Assembly: GCF_003852495.1 (NCBI RefSeq) | Contig: NZ_QAJI01000005.1 | Location: 495,644 to 530,217 of the forward strand | DNA length: 34,574 bases | Reading direction: 5' to 3' | Source of the DNA: Taibaiella sp. KBW10 | Lineage (GTDB): Bacteria; Bacteroidota; Bacteroidia; Chitinophagales; Chitinophagaceae | In this document: positions 33,501 to 34,574 of the stretch, in pieces | How the letters are laid out: each line of letters opens with the position of its first letter | Position numbering within the stretch: position 1 is the first letter of the stretch | Position numbers and translations under genes: made by a program | Notes under the pieces: model-generated | What the model saw: only the letters and a program-made list of their open reading frames with translations | Told to the model about the DNA's origin: nothing | The model's database searches: none

Positions 33501-34574
33501 TCTCCGGTGCCCACGATTTCCAGCTTGTAATTGGCTTCAGAGGTAATCAGGCCGGATACATCTTCCCAATAGACATAAGCAGAGATCAGGCTACCTGCCG
33601 GGATCGGGCTGCGTAGGGACAATTCAGGATTAGTCGTATCTGCCCACATGGCATAAGCCTTCTTCACTGGGATATAGAGACCATCCGTTTTATTCCCGTT
33701 TTTGTCCTTTCCTGTAAAAATGTAACTGTTAGGCGCAAGTGTCCAGTCTGCTATCGGTGCATTTATCGTTATGCTTCCTCGGGTACTATCCGCGCCGCAG
33801 CTTGTTGTGGTGCGCAGGGTATAAGGAAACGTTCCTGTTACAGAAGGCACTCCACTGATGGTGATGGTACTTCCGCTGACGGTTGCGGTAACTCCTGCAG
33901 GAAGCCCGGTAAATGCTGTTCCTGTTGCCCCATTGGCTAAGGTATACACAATGGGCGATAAAAAGGTATAGGCGGCCAGAACCTGATCGGTATCGCCCGA
34001 AGTCCAGCTAAGACCCCCTTTCACAGCTACAGTCATGGTTGTGCTGTTAGCACACTGCCCGGTATCAGGTGTAAACGTATATGTAGTCGTTACCTGATTA
34101 TTCACAGAGGGCGTCCAAGTGCCTGTACTGCCTTCATTGGATGCAGTAGGTAAGGTGAATGTACTGCCTTTGCATACTGGAGCCAGCGGTGTAAAAGCAG
34201 GTGTAATGGGCGTGGTACAGGGGTCGCCTGCGTAGCACAGCTGCTGCACAGGTGTCAGCAACATATGTACCGGCGCATTTTTTGCGCTGGAAACCTCCAC
34301 CACTACATTTTCCCCGGAATAAGGGTAATAGTTTGCCGCAATGGCATAAGACAATACTCCATTATACGTTATAGTTGGTATGGCTGAGTATAATTGATTG
34401 AAGACTACAGACCCGTTTGCATGATATATTTTTACCCTTGCTGTAGTATCATTCCATTGGTTTTTCTGTAGGTAAAGATTATAGTCGGCATTGTTTCTGT
34501 TGATACAAATTCCTCTCGCCTTGTTAATACAAGTATTTTGCAAAGCAAAATCATTCCATTGGTTTTGTGGTAAT
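30521..34574 (-). CDS. Large secreted protein with two FISUMP-like modules and T9SS tail (5' end missing)
   Basis: The reading frame is open to the window edge. At least 10 further residues (LPQNQWNDFA) precede the first possible start, a TTG at 34543, so the true N-terminus lies outside. The visible 1,350 residues (numbered here from 34543) include an Ig-like region at about 110-260 (VCKGSTFTLPTASNEGSTGTWTPS, GLPAGVTATVSGSTITISGVPSVTGTFPYT). Two related modules follow at about 266-752 and 788-1224. Each module has NSYI, KAYAM, VYW, a DPxxWSWHxW box, WMNRNLGA or FMDRNMGA, YQWGRKDPxP, KSPYDPCPxGWRxP, and ends in RCM or CRC. The order WMxxNLxx...YxWG...CPxGWxxP...RC resembles the Fibrobacter major paralogous (FISUMP) domain. 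The last ~75 residues are a T9SS type A sorting domain (LIVFPNPVNDILSINA...AYLIRI). It is surface-exposed or secreted; the ligand is unknown. Confidence 0.85.
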   Translation of the reverse strand, partial: LPQNQWNDFALQNTCINKARGICINRNNADYNLYLQKNQWNDTTARVKIYHANGSVVFNQLYSAIPTITYNGVLSYAIAANYYPYSGENVVVEVSSAKNAPVHMLLTPVQQLCYAGDPCTTPITPAFTPLAPVCKGSTFTLPTASNEGSTGTWTPSVNNQVTTTYTFTPDTGQCANSTTMTVAVKGGLSWTSGDTDQVLAAYTFLSPIVYTLANGATGTAFTGLPAGVTATVSGSTITISGVPSVTGTFPYTLRTTTSCGADSTRGSITINAPIADWTLAPNSYIFTGKDKNGNKTDGLYIPVKKAYAMWADTTNPELSLRSPIPAGSLISAYVYWEDVSGLITSEANYKLEIVGTGENAKVKVLVNKEHKEGNALVTFHAGTNNNNTDPIYWSWHVWVTDDVDANGSTYRQGFETDKNNIPLDQVTNRDGSPYTFQWMNRNLGATNAAFLGNDWNKSAGLMYQWGRKDPLPPMYYKDGTGYEINGAAGTFRGAEFTQNTNLPFGWMMRPYDNPGSHTEVAQNIRYSIKNPLKAITFLSRFGHWFSDQPYKVANTDIYRIVNWDLWSDNRKGKWSKVYTTDTAVAADTKSYELKSPYDPCPCGWRIPSHYGSIAAGGQENLSSPWGRNGSWENDDPTDNSKFHVNTVNPILNNVKVYPSLGYDFSAQNDRNIGVFPLSGAYVFTGPNEVADYVTSTPKLAYINWLSTAGTATATLSVYDSASGRNMGFVSDYYKYPTQAKYRFNVAQIAPSKGAGTVRCMRDPNEKYLGNFETEFIASVNSSDKTDNADTLKHWIKDANSYIVMTNTVTEKRINLRKAYAMYKLFLSEQHQLPQGQPSISVYWSTNNSLINNVSLNNTAIGSSEMVVSLTQGQTGNAVIALHVGSNGTSADPVIWSWHIWAPETVPVALAPYKTEDPYQSSPSSGQIIDATNNCLTPPLVTEFMDRNMGALIAMPSNTAMEPAMGKKAMGLHYQWGRKDPIPTFLDQLSIIRNGGTINAGQYNTNFTQLFSVYGAGAIAGNDKRYVKIGRILKYSVENPLTYLYNDGATQDWISNEPGLEAGRWGHAMEKSPYDPCPDGWRVPDVSFSFLNQAYNTQVSNGVKGTSPWYLGKIADPVRTDGIMGVDQRWDGTNTVITGAASQSYKGRLSTYTNSSGWAGYLFDDPIYSIGNYPVTGIRGEAGVGVSNNFPRIGAWTAAMGDLMGVNAIALMIRYGKMQTGIGVAPHQAMACRCAKINYGSNGNEIGRYDPNAIPVPTGATLMPENRFSPHEVSNMVQAHKLIVFPNPVNDILSINASDDKDYYYQVYNMAGQLVLQGKFVNKQTNVSSLAAGAYLIRINNAESVVKIVKK
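30872..32182 (-). repeat. Second FISUMP-like module (C-terminal copy)
   Basis: It encodes residues about 788-1224 of the large T9SS protein. Landmarks shared with the other copy are DPVIWSWHIW, FMDRNMGA, LHYQWGRKDPIP, LKYSVENPL and KSPYDPCPDGWRVP. Confidence 0.75.
32288..33748 (-). repeat. First FISUMP-like module (N-terminal copy)
   Basis: It encodes residues about 266-752 of the large T9SS protein. Landmarks are DPIYWSWHVW, WMNRNLGA, LMYQWGRKDPLP, IRYSIKNPL, KSPYDPCPCGWRIP and a terminal VRCMRD. It is about 50 residues longer than the second copy, mainly between the YQWGRKDP and CPCGWR boxes. Confidence 0.75.

Overview
The window is ordinary chromosomal DNA from a member of the Bacteroidota. 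The evidence is direct: two proteins end in type IX secretion (Por) sorting domains, the Bacteroidota -7 promoter box TAnnTTTG precedes many genes, the DUF3276/PUR-alpha, DUF5723-OmpA and RprY-type genes are typical of the phylum, purine-rich ribosome-binding sites are not obvious, and the tRNA lacks an encoded CCA. A Chitinophagia or Sphingobacteriia relative is a guess from general gene character only. There is no rRNA, CRISPR array, insertion sequence, integrase or phage gene.

Layout. 1-2.7 kb: an FkbM-type methyltransferase, trigger factor and tRNA-Leu(UAG), all on the minus strand. 2.9-4.15 kb: a two-gene plus-strand unit of unknown function (a cysteine-rich lipoprotein, then a four-cysteine-domain membrane protein). 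4.15-5.75 kb: ruvB and recX, divergent DNA-repair genes. 5.8-8.1 kb: a minus-strand group with a DUF983 membrane protein, an AraC-type regulator, a GNAT acetyltransferase and a CsaA-like tRNA-binding protein. 8.2-9.9 kb: apaG facing rlmH and an exported L,D-transpeptidase-like protein. 10-12.2 kb: a secreted reprolysin-type metalloprotease with a T9SS tail. 12.3-13.9 kb: an S4 RNA-binding protein, a PUR-alpha protein and a low-molecular-weight tyrosine phosphatase. 14-15.9 kb: a membrane-bound CapD/WbpM-type nucleotide-sugar dehydratase, divergent from the phosphatase. 16-20.4 kb: a PorT-like barrel, uppS and bamA (cell-envelope biogenesis). 20.5-22 kb: a lipoprotein class D beta-lactamase facing an exported MsrB. 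22.2-26.7 kb: dnaE facing accD. 26.8-30 kb: an RprY-like response regulator divergent from a DUF5723/TSP3/OmpA outer-membrane protein. 30.5 kb to the end: a very large secreted protein with two FISUMP-like modules and a T9SS tail, whose 5' end lies outside the window.

Much of the window serves the cell envelope: lipid carrier (UppS), outer-membrane protein assembly (BamA), surface polysaccharide (CapD-like, perhaps with the phosphatase), peptidoglycan-related enzymes (L,D-transpeptidase, class D beta-lactamase), fatty-acid synthesis (AccD), OmpA-type anchoring and T9SS cargo. The rest is core information processing: Tig, RuvB, RecX, RlmH, DnaE.

Regulatory structure is easy to see. Ten strong hairpins with A-tract/T-tract flanks mark gene ends, most of them able to act in both directions. 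Two of them, 8.6 kb apart, share an identical 27-nt GC-rich core. No obviously new multi-gene system such as a defence island was found. The best candidates for undescribed biology are the cysteine-rich pair at 2.9-4.15 kb, the shared hairpin core, the divergent class D beta-lactamase and the giant FISUMP-like T9SS protein.
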